Source: Burkholderiaceae bacterium
GTDB taxonomy: Bacteria; Pseudomonadota; Gammaproteobacteria; Burkholderiales; Burkholderiaceae
Assembly: GCA_947448695.1 (NCBI GenBank)
Contig: CANFOL010000003.1
Span: 1 to 64,000 of the forward strand
Reading direction: 5' to 3'
DNA: 64,000 nucleotides
Shown: positions 1 to 8,718 of the stretch, piece after piece
Position numbering within the stretch: the first letter of the stretch is position 1
Layout of the letters: the number at the start of each line of letters is the position of its first letter
The notes under the pieces: model-generated
Database searches by the model: none
What the model was told of the DNA's origin: nothing
Seen by the model: the letters and a program-made list of their open reading frames with translations, nothing else
Program-made: the position numbers and the translations under genes

Positions 1-680
1 CCAGTAATGGCTATCGCTTTAAGCTTGCCACTTTGTACCATGGGAATTAATGCTGATCCAGACATCATGGCACTGACCTCATTACTCAAAATCGCCGTAG
101 TGCTCGGCACTGAACCTTTATAGGGGACATGCGTAATTTGCATACCTAATACTGTTCGCATTTGCTCAAATGCTATATGTCCTGCACTCGCCATACCAGG
201 TGACCCATAATTGGCTTGATTAGGGTGCGTTTTAATGAACTGGATAAATTCTGGTAAATTTTTAACGGGTAAAGCGCTTGGTATAGCTAAAATCATTGGT
301 GTAACGCTAATCAATGACACGGGTAAAAAATCCTTAAAAACATCGTAGTTTGATGATGGATTTAAAGCTGGATTAACTAAAAAAGCCGGGTCAACCATTC
401 CTAGGGTGTAACCATCTGGCTTTGCGTTGGCGGTGGCTTTCGTGGCAATCAGAGTGCCTCCCCCAGCTTGATTCTCAACTAATACTGACTGCCCTAGAAT
501 ATCTGACATTCTTTTTTGAATTGCTCTTACAGCTAAATCAGCACCTCCGCCAGGTGGGTAGGGAACAATGATTTTAATAGAGCGACTTGGAAATTCATCT
601 GCAAAAGTTGATGTACCTATGAGCAATAAAAAACCGCTACAAAGAATTTTAATTAGGAAATAAGTAAAAGTTGTCTTCAT
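1..680 (-). CDS. Bug-family tripartite tricarboxylate transporter receptor (3' end cut off)
   Basis: Periplasmic substrate-binding protein of the Bug/TctC family, which captures small carboxylates for TctAB-type permeases or acts as an orphan receptor. Translating the minus strand from the ATG at 680 gives an N-terminal hydrophobic signal segment ending near TSTFADEF, then the family's opening strand SIKIIVPYPPGGGADLAVR. Further in come VLVENQAGGGT, ANAKPDGYTL and NYGSPGMASAGHIAFEQM, all usual Bug landmarks. The frame stays open to the window edge, so the C-terminus is missing. An in-frame ATG at 692 is an alternative start. It is divergent from the GMC dehydrogenase at 903, with a shared upstream region of about 200 bp. 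The substrate cannot be read from sequence. Confidence 0.93.
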   Translation of the reverse strand, partial: MKTTFTYFLIKILCSGFLLLIGTSTFADEFPSRSIKIIVPYPPGGGADLAVRAIQKRMSDILGQSVLVENQAGGGTLIATKATANAKPDGYTLGMVDPAFLVNPALNPSSNYDVFKDFLPVSLISVTPMILAIPSALPVKNLPEFIQFIKTHPNQANYGSPGMASAGHIAFEQMRTVLGMQITHVPYKGSVPSTTAILSNEVSAMMSGSALIPMVQSGKLKAIAIT

Positions 681-902
681 AGGCTCTTTCATTTTTATAG
701 TCAATCAATCTCAATACAAGACAAGCATAATATCAACAATGCGTATTGGGAAAGTTTGTATTTAGTCTCATTTTATAAAGAATACTACTTGTTTTGAAGG
801 AATTTCCAAACTATTATTAAGTACTCTAATTATCTTATCATTACAATGAATAATCAGTAGTTATACCGATGAGAAATAATGAAAGAGACAAGGCTGCACC
901 AT

Positions 903-2582
903 ATGAATACATTTGACTATATTATTGTCGGCGGTGGAGCTTCTGGCTGTGTACTCGCTAATCGACTCTCTGAACAATCTCGTCACAACATATTACTCAT
1001 TGAAGCTGGTGATGATATTTATCCAGGTAAAGAACCAGCTGATATTTTGTCTATTTATCCAATGTCGTACTTCAATCCCAACTATAAATGGCAAAACATA
1101 AAGGGGTACTGGAAAACTCCATCTACATCACAGCCATCTTTTATTGAACAAGGTAAAGTTTTAGGGGGAAGCTCATCCATCATGGGGATGGTCGCACTCC
1201 GAGGTGTACCAGATGATTTTAATGAATGGAAAAAATATGGCTTAAAGAACTGGGGCTGGGATGACGTTCTTCCTTATTTTAATAAATCTGAAAATGATCT
1301 CGATTTTAAAAATGAATTCCACGGCAATCATGGTCCCACCAATATCTTTAGAAATGAAATGGGTGACTGGCCACCTCTTGCGAAGGCAGGCCTTCATTTT
1401 TCTAATACAAATGGCATTCCTTATATCGCTGACGCGAATGGTGATTTTCGAGATGGTTATTGCTCCGTTCCCATTGCTGCTAGTCACACCCAGAGATCTT
1501 CCACTGCTGTATGTTATCTCAATTCAAGTGTTAGAAAAAGAAATAATCTAACCGTTCTGTGTAACACAAGCGTTCTGGAATTAGTTTTTGAGGGTAAAAA
1601 AGTAAAGGGGGTTAAAGCCCTCAAAGACAAAAATACGCTAGAGTTTTTTGCTCATGAAACGATTCTTACTTTAGGTGCGCTCCAAAGCCCAACACTCTTA
1701 TTAAAATCAGGAATTGGCCCTTCTACGGTTGTAGAGGCAGCAGGTATAGAAGTCCGCCATCATCTTCCAGGTGTTGGACAAAATCTTCAAAACCATCCTG
1801 CAGTATATATTTGCGGACTTTTATTTCCAAACTCTCGCCAAAAAATTAAAGGGCAAAGTCACAACAACACGGCGTTTCGATTTTCTTCAAATCATGAGGA
1901 TTGTGATCAATCAGACATGTATATCACAATCCAGAGTAAATCTGCCTGGCACTCTTTAGGTCAACAAGTAGCGAATTTCTCAACAGCACTTCATAAGCCG
2001 AAATCTAGGGGCACGATAGAATTATCCAAGGATGGAAATAGGAATCCAATCATTAGTTTTAACTTCTTAAATGACCCTAGAGATCTTGAAAGAATGTCAA
2101 TTGGCCTACAAAAATGTTTAGGCATTATTTTCTCGAAAGATATTTTTCCTCATTTACGCCATGTTTTTCCAGTCAATAGAAATGCCTTCATTCGTCAATT
2201 AAATCAAAAAAATACCAAAAATTACTTGATAACTTCCTTATTCGCAAACCTCCTTGATATTGCCCCTTTTGCGACAAAAATAATCTGCAGTCAACTTTCA
2301 GCGGATAAGGTAGATTTTCAAGAGTTAATGAGAAATAGTTCCCTTTTAAAAGAGTTTGCACTTAAAAATGTTGGTGGGTTAGCGCACAATGTTGGCACCT
2401 GTAGGATGGGCGTTCAGAATGATCAAAATGCTGTAGTCGATGAAGCTGGAAAAGTTTTCGGGATCCAAGGGTTAAGAATTGCGGATGCTTCTATTATGCC
2501 CACAGTTCCATCAGGTAATACTTTTTTGTCCACCATCATGCTTGCTGAAAAAATTGCTGATGCAATAAAATCCAATGATTAG
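903..2582 (+). CDS. GMC-family FAD-dependent oxidoreductase (choline/alcohol dehydrogenase-like)
   Basis: Flavoprotein of the glucose-methanol-choline family, oxidising an alcohol or sugar hydroxyl. The start at 903 has an AAGG nine bases upstream and puts FDYIIVGGGASGCVLANRL at the N-terminus, where the family has its FAD-binding Rossmann motif; the in-frame ATG at 879 would add eight residues. The GGSSSIMGM segment matches the first GMC signature. Near the C-terminus LAHNVGTCRMG carries the conserved catalytic His (codon 503 counted from 879), and PSGNTFLSTIM supplies the partner Asn (codon 547), followed by the usual MLAEKIADAI end. Total length of about 560 residues fits the family. Its neighbours are Bug receptors, a lactonase-like amidohydrolase and an FAH-family hydrolase, which suggests a role in catabolising an imported organic acid or sugar derivative; the substrate is unknown. 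Confidence 0.9.
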   Translation: MNTFDYIIVGGGASGCVLANRLSEQSRHNILLIEAGDDIYPGKEPADILSIYPMSYFNPNYKWQNIKGYWKTPSTSQPSFIEQGKVLGGSSSIMGMVALRGVPDDFNEWKKYGLKNWGWDDVLPYFNKSENDLDFKNEFHGNHGPTNIFRNEMGDWPPLAKAGLHFSNTNGIPYIADANGDFRDGYCSVPIAASHTQRSSTAVCYLNSSVRKRNNLTVLCNTSVLELVFEGKKVKGVKALKDKNTLEFFAHETILTLGALQSPTLLLKSGIGPSTVVEAAGIEVRHHLPGVGQNLQNHPAVYICGLLFPNSRQKIKGQSHNNTAFRFSSNHEDCDQSDMYITIQSKSAWHSLGQQVANFSTALHKPKSRGTIELSKDGNRNPIISFNFLNDPRDLERMSIGLQKCLGIIFSKDIFPHLRHVFPVNRNAFIRQLNQKNTKNYLITSLFANLLDIAPFATKIICSQLSADKVDFQELMRNSSLLKEFALKNVGGLAHNVGTCRMGVQNDQNAVVDEAGKVFGIQGLRIADASIMPTVPSGNTFLSTIMLAEKIADAIKSND

Positions 2583-2732
2583 GAATTCTCAAAGATTTCT
2601 CTAAAAGATGAAAAAACCATGCAGTATTAGTTAATCTAGTTGATTAAACAATGGCGACATAGTAATTAAAAAAATACAAGCATATATTTAATTCATGCTA
2701 AATTAAGAAAAACAATAAGGACAGAAACAACC

Positions 2733-3707
2733 ATGATCAAAATAATTTCTATCAAAATTGCAATCTCGATGGGTATTGCTTTTTTATTTCTTAATCACGA
2801 TGTTAATGCTCAAACAAATTACCCCAACAAAACTATAAAAATTATTGTTCCATTTGGCGCTGGTGGAACTGGAGATATTTTAGCGAGAATCTTTGGTCAG
2901 TATTTAGAAGGTCAAACTAAGCAAAGTGTCTTTATAGAAAATAAGCCTGGTGCAAGTGGGATTTTGGGCACTGAAGCAGCAAAAAATGCTGAGCCAGATG
3001 GCTATACTTTGCTTTTATCAACAAACACCACCCATGCTGCCAATGTAAGTCTATTTAAGAAACTACCATATGACCCAGTGAAAGATTTTGTAAATATTGG
3101 CTCTTTCGGATATGTTTCTATGGTCGGAACTATCCCACCAGGGTCCCCATTTAACTCAATAAGTTCATTAGTTTCTTATTCCAAAAATAATCCGGGTAAA
3201 GTTTTTTTTGGTTACTATAATTCAGCATCTTTAATGTCTGCTGAGCAATTAAAGGTTAGGTCTGGAGCTGACTTAACTGGGGTTTCATATAAAACGATTG
3301 GCAATGCTATTACTGATTTGATGGGTGGACAAATACAACTACTATTTTTAGAGACTGCTTCTGGAGCGAGCTTTGTTGACAGTGGGAAAATTCTTCCAAT
3401 TGGAGTTACAAGCCTTCAACGCTATAAAAAGTGGCCTAAAGTTCCTTCAATTGCAGAAACATATCCAGAGTTCGAGTTAACAGCATACCTCGCACTAAGT
3501 GCGCCAGCAAAAACCCCACCTGAAATAACTAACAGCTTAAATAACTGGGTAAGTAAGTCTCTTAATGATCCAACAGTTAAAACTAAATTTGATAGCCTAG
3601 GCATCTACTCTCAGCCCATGAATCTTGAAGAGATGAAAAAATACGTCCAATCTGAAATTGATCGTTGGATTATTTATACAAAAAATGCTGGTGTTGAACC
3701 ACAATGA
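2733..3707 (+). CDS. Bug-family tripartite tricarboxylate transporter receptor
   Basis: Complete 324-residue periplasmic solute-binding protein of the Bug/TctC family. A signal peptide (hydrophobic stretch ISMGIAFLFLNHDVNAQ, cleavage probably after NAQ or nearby) is followed by KTIKIIVPFGAGGTGDILAR, ENKPGASGILGTEAAKNAEPDGYTLLL and SVSYK-type segments that define the fold. An AAGGA lies upstream of the ATG. It sits between the GMC dehydrogenase (same strand) and a convergent amidohydrolase whose stop codon lies 5 bp beyond. No tctA or tctB gene is adjacent; the only permease pair in the window is 33 kb away. The likely role is uptake of the substrate of this catabolic block, but the ligand cannot be named. 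Confidence 0.93.
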   Translation: MIKIISIKIAISMGIAFLFLNHDVNAQTNYPNKTIKIIVPFGAGGTGDILARIFGQYLEGQTKQSVFIENKPGASGILGTEAAKNAEPDGYTLLLSTNTTHAANVSLFKKLPYDPVKDFVNIGSFGYVSMVGTIPPGSPFNSISSLVSYSKNNPGKVFFGYYNSASLMSAEQLKVRSGADLTGVSYKTIGNAITDLMGGQIQLLFLETASGASFVDSGKILPIGVTSLQRYKKWPKVPSIAETYPEFELTAYLALSAPAKTPPEITNSLNNWVSKSLNDPTVKTKFDSLGIYSQPMNLEEMKKYVQSEIDRWIIYTKNAGVEPQ

Positions 3708-3711
3708 TTTT

Positions 3712-4605
3712 TTACAGTCTATAAAACTGAACCGCATTTTCGTAAAGAATTTTTTTCTGTTCGTGGTCATGAAACTCGGATAAAACTTTTTTATACCCAA
3801 AAAACAAATCTGCATAACTAGAATGTAATTTTTCAAGTGGAAAATTACTTCCATAGATTGTTCTATCAACCCCAAAAATTTGAATCGAATCGCGTATGAC
3901 TTGTCTTAATTGAGGTTGAGTTACCCCTAACGAGAACATTCCTAATCCAGATAATTTTATATGTACATTCGGATATGCCGCAAGAGACATCAGTCCAGCT
4001 CGCCATTGGTCAATCATCAACTGAGAACGTTCAGTCAACATTCCACTATGTAACAAAATAAAATTAACCTGCGGAAAAGCCTTTACCAGTTCAATTGCAA
4101 AAGGGACTTGAGCAGAAAATATCTGTAGCTCAAAGTGTAAATTATACTTTTCTAGAAAAGCAAAGCCCCTTCTAAAATCCGAAGTATTACAAAGATCTGG
4201 TCGGCTTACTGTCCTTCTTATTGGATGACTATCCCAATGAAGTTGTTGACGCACTCCTCTTACATTCGGAAACTGAACTTGAGCTTTGATTTTATTTTCA
4301 ATATCTGGGTCTGTTAAATCTGCCTGAAAAGTAATTCCATGAGGGTGGCCATGTTTATCAGCTATCGCCTGCAGCCATTTAGTCTCATCCAAGCCCTTAT
4401 CCGCTCCCCAATTTGCTGTAACGTGAACAGACTTTGTTACTCCTTCGGGTGAAATATCGTGTAACCACTCTTCTATTGGATAATCTCTTCTTAATCCAAA
4501 GTAGTCCCCAGCCATCCTTGGCAAGGCGGGGTCTTGTAACCATCCAATATTTTTACGTTCCCATATATGGTAATGTGTATCTATTACAGGGCCTTCATAT
4601 GCCAT
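3712..4605 (-). CDS. amidohydrolase family 2 protein (lactonase-like)
   Basis: TIM-barrel metal-dependent hydrolase of the amidohydrolase-2 family, which includes 2-pyrone-4,6-dicarboxylate lactonase and L-fuconolactonase. The N-terminal PVIDTHYHIWE contains the HxH-type first strand. NFILLHSGM carries the mid-barrel His and TIYGSNFPLEKL the late strand, where the family often has Asp and this protein reads GSNFP, as in the lactonase branch. The start chosen is the ATG at 4605, six bases after GGAGA. An upstream in-frame TTG at 4617 overlaps that ribosome-binding site and is unlikely. The product is 297 residues. It is divergent from the FAH-family gene at 4705 and convergent with the Bug gene. 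A lactone-opening role in the same pathway is inferred. Confidence 0.85.
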   Translation of the reverse strand: MAYEGPVIDTHYHIWERKNIGWLQDPALPRMAGDYFGLRRDYPIEEWLHDISPEGVTKSVHVTANWGADKGLDETKWLQAIADKHGHPHGITFQADLTDPDIENKIKAQVQFPNVRGVRQQLHWDSHPIRRTVSRPDLCNTSDFRRGFAFLEKYNLHFELQIFSAQVPFAIELVKAFPQVNFILLHSGMLTERSQLMIDQWRAGLMSLAAYPNVHIKLSGLGMFSLGVTQPQLRQVIRDSIQIFGVDRTIYGSNFPLEKLHSSYADLFFGYKKVLSEFHDHEQKKILYENAVQFYRL

Positions 4606-4704
4606 ATTTGTCTCCAAAAGTATTATGTTTGAGAATATTATTGCATAAAAGAATTGGCATTTTCATTAAAATATAAAGTATCAATTTTCAAAGGAAAGTA
4701 AGAA

Positions 4705-5547
4705 ATGAAATTCCTCTCTTATAGTATCTCTAATAAAATATCATATGGTGTCCTTGCCAAGGATCATGTTATAGATTTAGGCTCAAGAATTCCGAATAGT
4801 TCACTTTTAAGCATTATTTCAGATGGCTCTATAGTCAAAATTCAAGATCAAGCTTTGAAATATGATCCAGATTTTTCTGTTTCTGAAATCCAATTTCAGA
4901 AACCACTACTTAATGAAGGTCGATTTATTTGTGTAGGCAAAAACTACAAAGGTCATCTTGCAGAAGCTAATATGAAACTCCCTGATTTTCCAAGTATGTT
5001 TTTACGTCTTGATACTTCTGTAGTTGCACATAATGCAAATCTTATTTCTCCAAAAGTATCTTCGCAATTTGATTTTGAAGGTGAATTAGCCGTAGTTATT
5101 GCAAAACCTGGTAGGCATATCAAAAGAGCTTATGCTTTTGATTATATTGCAGGTTATTCTATTTTTATGGATGGAAGTATTAGAGATTTTCAGTTCCAGC
5201 ACTCACTTACAGCAGGTAAAAATTTCTATAGTTCAGGAAGTTTTGGGCCCTACTTTGTGACATCTGATGAAGTTGGAGATCCAACATTATTAGATTTAAA
5301 AACTCGTCTAAATGGCATAGAAGTTCAACACACGAGAACAGATGATCTAATATTTGATATACCTTACTTGATCGAATATATTTCAAGCTACACCAATCTA
5401 TTGCCTGGAGATGTTATTGCTACAGGCACTCCAGAGGGGGTTGGCTTTGCCCGAAATCCTCCGTTATGGATGAAAGCCGGAGATCATTTAGAAATTGAAA
5501 TTTCTAAATTAGGTATTTTAAGTAATCAGGTTATAGATGAACTATAA
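4705..5547 (+). CDS. fumarylacetoacetate hydrolase family protein
   Basis: FAH-family enzyme of 280 residues, the group that hydrolyses or decarboxylates beta-diketo or 2-oxo acids, for example 2,4-diketo-3-deoxy-L-fuconate hydrolase or 2-hydroxyhepta-2,4-diene-1,7-dioate isomerase. The short N-terminal domain leads into RFICVGKNYKGHLAE. FDFEGELAVVIAKPG gives the metal-binding Glu residues, YSIFMDGSIRDFQ follows, and GDVIATGTPEGVGFARNPP is the canonical C-terminal signature. A clear AAAGGA precedes the ATG. Paired with a lactonase-like amidohydrolase and a GMC dehydrogenase, it would fit the last, C-C cleaving step of a sugar-acid or lactone route. That pathway assignment is inference. Confidence 0.88.
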   Translation: MKFLSYSISNKISYGVLAKDHVIDLGSRIPNSSLLSIISDGSIVKIQDQALKYDPDFSVSEIQFQKPLLNEGRFICVGKNYKGHLAEANMKLPDFPSMFLRLDTSVVAHNANLISPKVSSQFDFEGELAVVIAKPGRHIKRAYAFDYIAGYSIFMDGSIRDFQFQHSLTAGKNFYSSGSFGPYFVTSDEVGDPTLLDLKTRLNGIEVQHTRTDDLIFDIPYLIEYISSYTNLLPGDVIATGTPEGVGFARNPPLWMKAGDHLEIEISKLGILSNQVIDEL

Positions 5548-5557
5548 AGAAATATTG

Positions 5558-5578
5558 AGCGTTACAACTTGTAACGCT
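5558..5578. repeat. perfect inverted repeat after the FAH gene
   Basis: Ten-base arms AGCGTTACAA and TTGTAACGCT separated by one base, starting 10 bp after the FAH-family stop codon. The right arm runs into the repeated block shared with the tRNA-Ile downstream region, where GTAACGCT recurs near 8719. There is no T-run on either side close enough for a standard terminator. It may be a recombination or protein-binding site, or a processed 3' end. Confidence 0.5.
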
Positions 5579-5639
5579 TAAAAGAAACCCACCCACCATT
5601 TCTCGTGAGGGTTTTTTATTGGTGGGCCGTCAGGGACTT
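5570..5639 (-). repeat. tRNA-Ile 3'-end remnant plus degenerate terminator (direct repeat copy A)
   Basis: Positions 5620-5639 equal, base for base, the last 20 bases (minus strand, ending CCA) of the intact tRNA-Ile gene at 8768-8787. The 50 bp beyond it, 5570-5619, matches the terminator region after that gene (8719-8767) with scattered substitutions and an indel; the hairpin stem is visibly degraded here. Similarity stops abruptly inside the tRNA at 5640. A displaced tRNA 3' end in direct orientation is the standard trace of integration at a tRNA gene. It bounds a segment of about 3.15 kb against the intact copy. Confidence 0.85.
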
Positions 5640-5743
5640 CTACCGACTTATAGCAGGCTAGATTGGGAATCTGGCACTTCCTAACAATACGTTACAGTAG
5701 CGTTATTTTAAGTCTTGAGTTAGTTATATTTTACCGATATTTA

Positions 5744-6709
5744 TCAGTCTTGAATGGGGGTTCCTAACTCCCTAATTAACTTGCTTGTTTTTTCAATATC
5801 TGATTTAAATTTTTTCTCAAAACTTTCTTGTGAGCTTCCAATCAGCTCTTGATGCATCGCAAATATCTTATCTTTAGTATCTGGTGAATTAAGGGCTTTT
5901 AATGCCTCTTGATGAATGATTTTAACAATTTGATCTGGTGTTTTTGCCGGCACGAAAAGCGAATACCAACTTGAGGACTCATAACCACTCAATCCTGACT
6001 CACTGATCGTCGGTATTTCAGCCAATGAGGAAAGTCTTTTAGAACTCGTGATACCTAAAGCTTTTAAATTTCCCGTGTTGATATATTGAATTACTGTTGA
6101 AACAGGTAGTATTGCAATATCAATTTCTTTTGATAAAAGTGCTGTTGTAATTTGCGCATCCCCTTTATAAGGAACTCCTGTAAATTTCACATTGCCCATA
6201 TTCGCAAATAGCTCTACAGCTAATTGAAGTGTTCCACCAATGCCCGCATGGCCATAATTAATAACTCCAGGTTTTTCTTTAGCGTACTTGAGAAGCCCTG
6301 CAACATTAGATATTGGCGCAGAATTATTCGCCACCAAAATTAATGGAACACTAACTAATTGAGTTACCGGAATAAAATCCTTATTCACATCAAACGGCAT
6401 TTTTTTATGTAACGATGGCCTAATTGCAAGTCCCATAGTGTCAAGCAAAATCGTGTAGCCATCGGGGTTTGCCTTAGCCACCGCATCAGCACCAATATTG
6501 CCACCCGCACCTGGCCGATTGTCAACAATAACTGCTTGCTTAACAGATTCAGAGATTTTGTTAGCTATTAATCTGGCCATCACATCAACAGCACCTCCTG
6601 AAAAAGGTACCACTATTCGAATGGGCTTATCGGGATAATTTTGAGCAAAAGAAAATGAGGGCATTAAGATACAAGCCACCACTAATGATAAGACTTTGTA
6701 AATTTTCAT
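5744..6709 (-). CDS. Bug-family tripartite tricarboxylate transporter receptor
   Basis: A third Bug/TctC-type periplasmic receptor, 321 residues. The signal peptide spans the Lys-start, VLSLVVACILMPSFSFAQ, and ends at AQ just before NYPDKPIRIVVPFSGGAVDVMAR. Typical interior landmarks are VDNRPGAGGNIGADAVAKA, NPDGYTILLD, INYGHAGIGG and FTGVPYKGDAQ. The SGGAVDV stretch is shorter than the usual GGGxxD motif. Its ATG overlaps the stop of the upstream deacetylase gene by four bases (ATGA), so the two are translationally coupled and probably share a substrate pathway. Ligand unknown. Confidence 0.93.
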   Translation of the reverse strand: MKIYKVLSLVVACILMPSFSFAQNYPDKPIRIVVPFSGGAVDVMARLIANKISESVKQAVIVDNRPGAGGNIGADAVAKANPDGYTILLDTMGLAIRPSLHKKMPFDVNKDFIPVTQLVSVPLILVANNSAPISNVAGLLKYAKEKPGVINYGHAGIGGTLQLAVELFANMGNVKFTGVPYKGDAQITTALLSKEIDIAILPVSTVIQYINTGNLKALGITSSKRLSSLAEIPTISESGLSGYESSSWYSLFVPAKTPDQIVKIIHQEALKALNSPDTKDKIFAMHQELIGSSQESFEKKFKSDIEKTSKLIRELGTPIQD

Positions 6710-7560
6710 TTTCTAAACCTATCAATATAATTTATTTCTTTTATATTTTTTTTAATAATATGATTTGATAACTCTTCATGCGTTGGAAACCATACATCAG
6801 GAAACTGTTTAATATACTTTAATATTCTTTCGAATACAGCTGAAATCAGAGGGCGCCCGCCAAAATGACAGTGAATGACAATATTTAAATACGAGTTAGG
6901 TTCTTCTTGATGAAGAAAATCAAATGTGTTTTGATATGTTGTGAATAAATCGAGAGGAGCTCCATTTAAAACCCTATTATCTGCAAAATCACTATGGGGA
7001 ATGGCCACCATTTTAGAATTCATTCCGTTTATGACATAAGGTAAATCGATATTATTGTAGTCGCCATGCCACAATAATTTTTCACTAGCTAAAATCTTCA
7101 ATGTATTTTCAGTAGTGGCTAAAGTTGCACTTACCCACCCTTTGGGACGAACTCCGGAGACATTTTCTAAAATTTTTAAGGAAGTATGAATCAGCTGATT
7201 CTCTTCTTCAAAACTTAGACCTGAAAGAACTTCATCTTGTGCATAGTTATGACCTGCGATTTCAAATTTAGAGGCACTAATCTCTAGTATCACTTCAGGA
7301 AATAGCTCAGCAACTCGAGCATTCACACAAAATACTGCAGGTATTTCATACTTATTTGCAATTCTCATTAACCTGTAAGCACCTACTTTAGCCCCATATT
7401 CAGCCCATTTAATGCCTTGCAAGTTAACCACGCCAGGCTTTGGAGGGCTTGCCATTGGGGAGTAAGGGGGAGCTTTACCTTCTGACCATGCCTCAAGCAT
7501 GAACCGAATGGTAACGGCCATTTTTTTGCCTTCAGGCCATATCAAGACTGTATTTTTCAT
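6706..7560 (-). CDS. polysaccharide deacetylase family protein (PuuE/allantoinase-like)
   Basis: NodB-homology fold enzyme of about 284 residues, closest by pattern to the PuuE-like branch that acts on small amide or carboxylate substrates rather than on cell-wall polymers. There is no signal peptide, so it is cytosolic. The start chosen is ATG 7560 (MKNTVLIWPEGKKMAVTIRF) after AAGAGAC; the in-frame TTG at 7590 looks too far upstream. Visible landmarks are YRLMRIANKYEIPAVFCVN, FEIAGHNYAQDE (His of the metal site), VRPKGWVSATLATT and the late VIHCHFGGRP. The first-motif Asp pair of true deacetylases is not obvious; FMLEAW sits there. It is coupled by ATGA to a Bug receptor and divergent from an NHL protein. 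Catalysed reaction not assignable. Confidence 0.78.
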   Translation of the reverse strand: MKNTVLIWPEGKKMAVTIRFMLEAWSEGKAPPYSPMASPPKPGVVNLQGIKWAEYGAKVGAYRLMRIANKYEIPAVFCVNARVAELFPEVILEISASKFEIAGHNYAQDEVLSGLSFEEENQLIHTSLKILENVSGVRPKGWVSATLATTENTLKILASEKLLWHGDYNNIDLPYVINGMNSKMVAIPHSDFADNRVLNGAPLDLFTTYQNTFDFLHQEEPNSYLNIVIHCHFGGRPLISAVFERILKYIKQFPDVWFPTHEELSNHIIKKNIKEINYIDRFRK

Positions 7561-7698
7561 TGTCTCTTTTATTTTTTTGATATTGTGCAAATTAGGCTCT
7601 AAAATTAAAAAAGCATCTAGTAATCACTATTTATAAAAAAATAATAACAGAATATTTTCTCAATAGACATTGAACGATTAATTTTATAAGGGGCTTCC

Positions 7699-8604
7699 AT
7701 GATTTTTGGTCAAGGTAATTACAAATACGAAATGCAAGCAGATTGGCTAAAGATGCCAAATCAATGGAAAGGCTCTATGGCGGCAGTTACCGTCGACTCA
7801 AAAGATCGTATTTACGCTTTTAATAGGGGCGACCATCCAGTTCAGGTATTCAACAAACATGGCGACTTCCTCTACTCATGGGGTGAAGGACTTTTTGCTT
7901 CTCCCCATGGAATCTATGCTGATAAACAAGACAATATATGGATAGTTGATAGAAACAATGGTCAAATTTTTAAATTCACGACAGATGGGGAATTATTGTT
8001 AACTATTGGAGTTAAGGGTTTCCGCTCCAATTCAGGTGTTGATAACTCATTATTTACACATACCTTATTTAAAGATGTTACTCGACCCGGCGGTCCCTTT
8101 AATCTTCCTGCAAATATTGCAGTTTCGGATAATGGCAATCTGTATATTGCTGATGGTGACGCTAACTGTCAAGTGCACATATTTTCTCAAGAAGGTAAAC
8201 ACATTTCCTCATGGGGAGAACCTGGTAATGGTCCAGGCCAATTTGTTTTACCTCATGCTGTTTGGATTGACCGAAAAGGCAGAGTGTTGGTTGCTGACAG
8301 AGAAAATAATCGCATTCAAGTTTTTGATCTCTCTGGAAATTTTTTATATCAATGGCCGACCAATTTAATTGGTCCCGCTTGTATTTGGATTGATAGAAAT
8401 GATATTGTCTATGTTCCAGAGCACAATGGTGGATTTTTTAGTGTGCTAAATTTAGATGGTGAATTATTATCACGTTGGGGATCAGAGAAATATAAAAACT
8501 GTCATGGTGTAAGTGGTGACTCTGATGGAAATATTTATTTTGTTCAGCCTATCAACGGGGAAGGGAGCAGTGGACGAACAATCGTCAAATATATCAAGAT
8601 ATGA
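7699..8604 (+). CDS. NHL-repeat beta-propeller protein
   Basis: A 301-residue protein made almost wholly of NHL repeats, expected to fold as a six-bladed beta-propeller. Repeats are recognisable as DSKDRIYAFNRGDHPVQVFN, FASPHGIYADKQDNIWIVDR, NLPANIAVSDNGNLYIADGD, FVLPHAVWIDRKGRVLVADR, IGPACIWIDRNDIVYVPEH and NCHGVSGDSDGNIYFVQP. Each carries the D-x-x-G-N/R-I-Y-V-A-D type strand. It resembles the lyase domain of peptidylglycine alpha-amidating enzymes and SMP-30-like proteins, but no enzymatic role can be claimed. There is no signal peptide. An AAGGGG lies seven bases before the ATG. It is divergent from the deacetylase-Bug pair and is likely part of the same catabolic block. Confidence 0.85.
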   Translation: MIFGQGNYKYEMQADWLKMPNQWKGSMAAVTVDSKDRIYAFNRGDHPVQVFNKHGDFLYSWGEGLFASPHGIYADKQDNIWIVDRNNGQIFKFTTDGELLLTIGVKGFRSNSGVDNSLFTHTLFKDVTRPGGPFNLPANIAVSDNGNLYIADGDANCQVHIFSQEGKHISSWGEPGNGPGQFVLPHAVWIDRKGRVLVADRENNRIQVFDLSGNFLYQWPTNLIGPACIWIDRNDIVYVPEHNGGFFSVLNLDGELLSRWGSEKYKNCHGVSGDSDGNIYFVQPINGEGSSGRTIVKYIKI

Positions 8605-8718
8605 TGCTTGGTTATTTTATAAATCGAAAGTTAACCAAGAATAGTCACATTACTTACTAGGATTAATGCTCTTCAGAAGTCATTTATAAGCCTCTATAAA
8701 TAACTAGTTTTATTTGCT

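Noticed and set aside
879..902. Upstream ATG of the GMC gene
   Set aside because: The second ATG at 903 has the better ribosome-binding site and the normal family N-terminus; the first is only an alternative.
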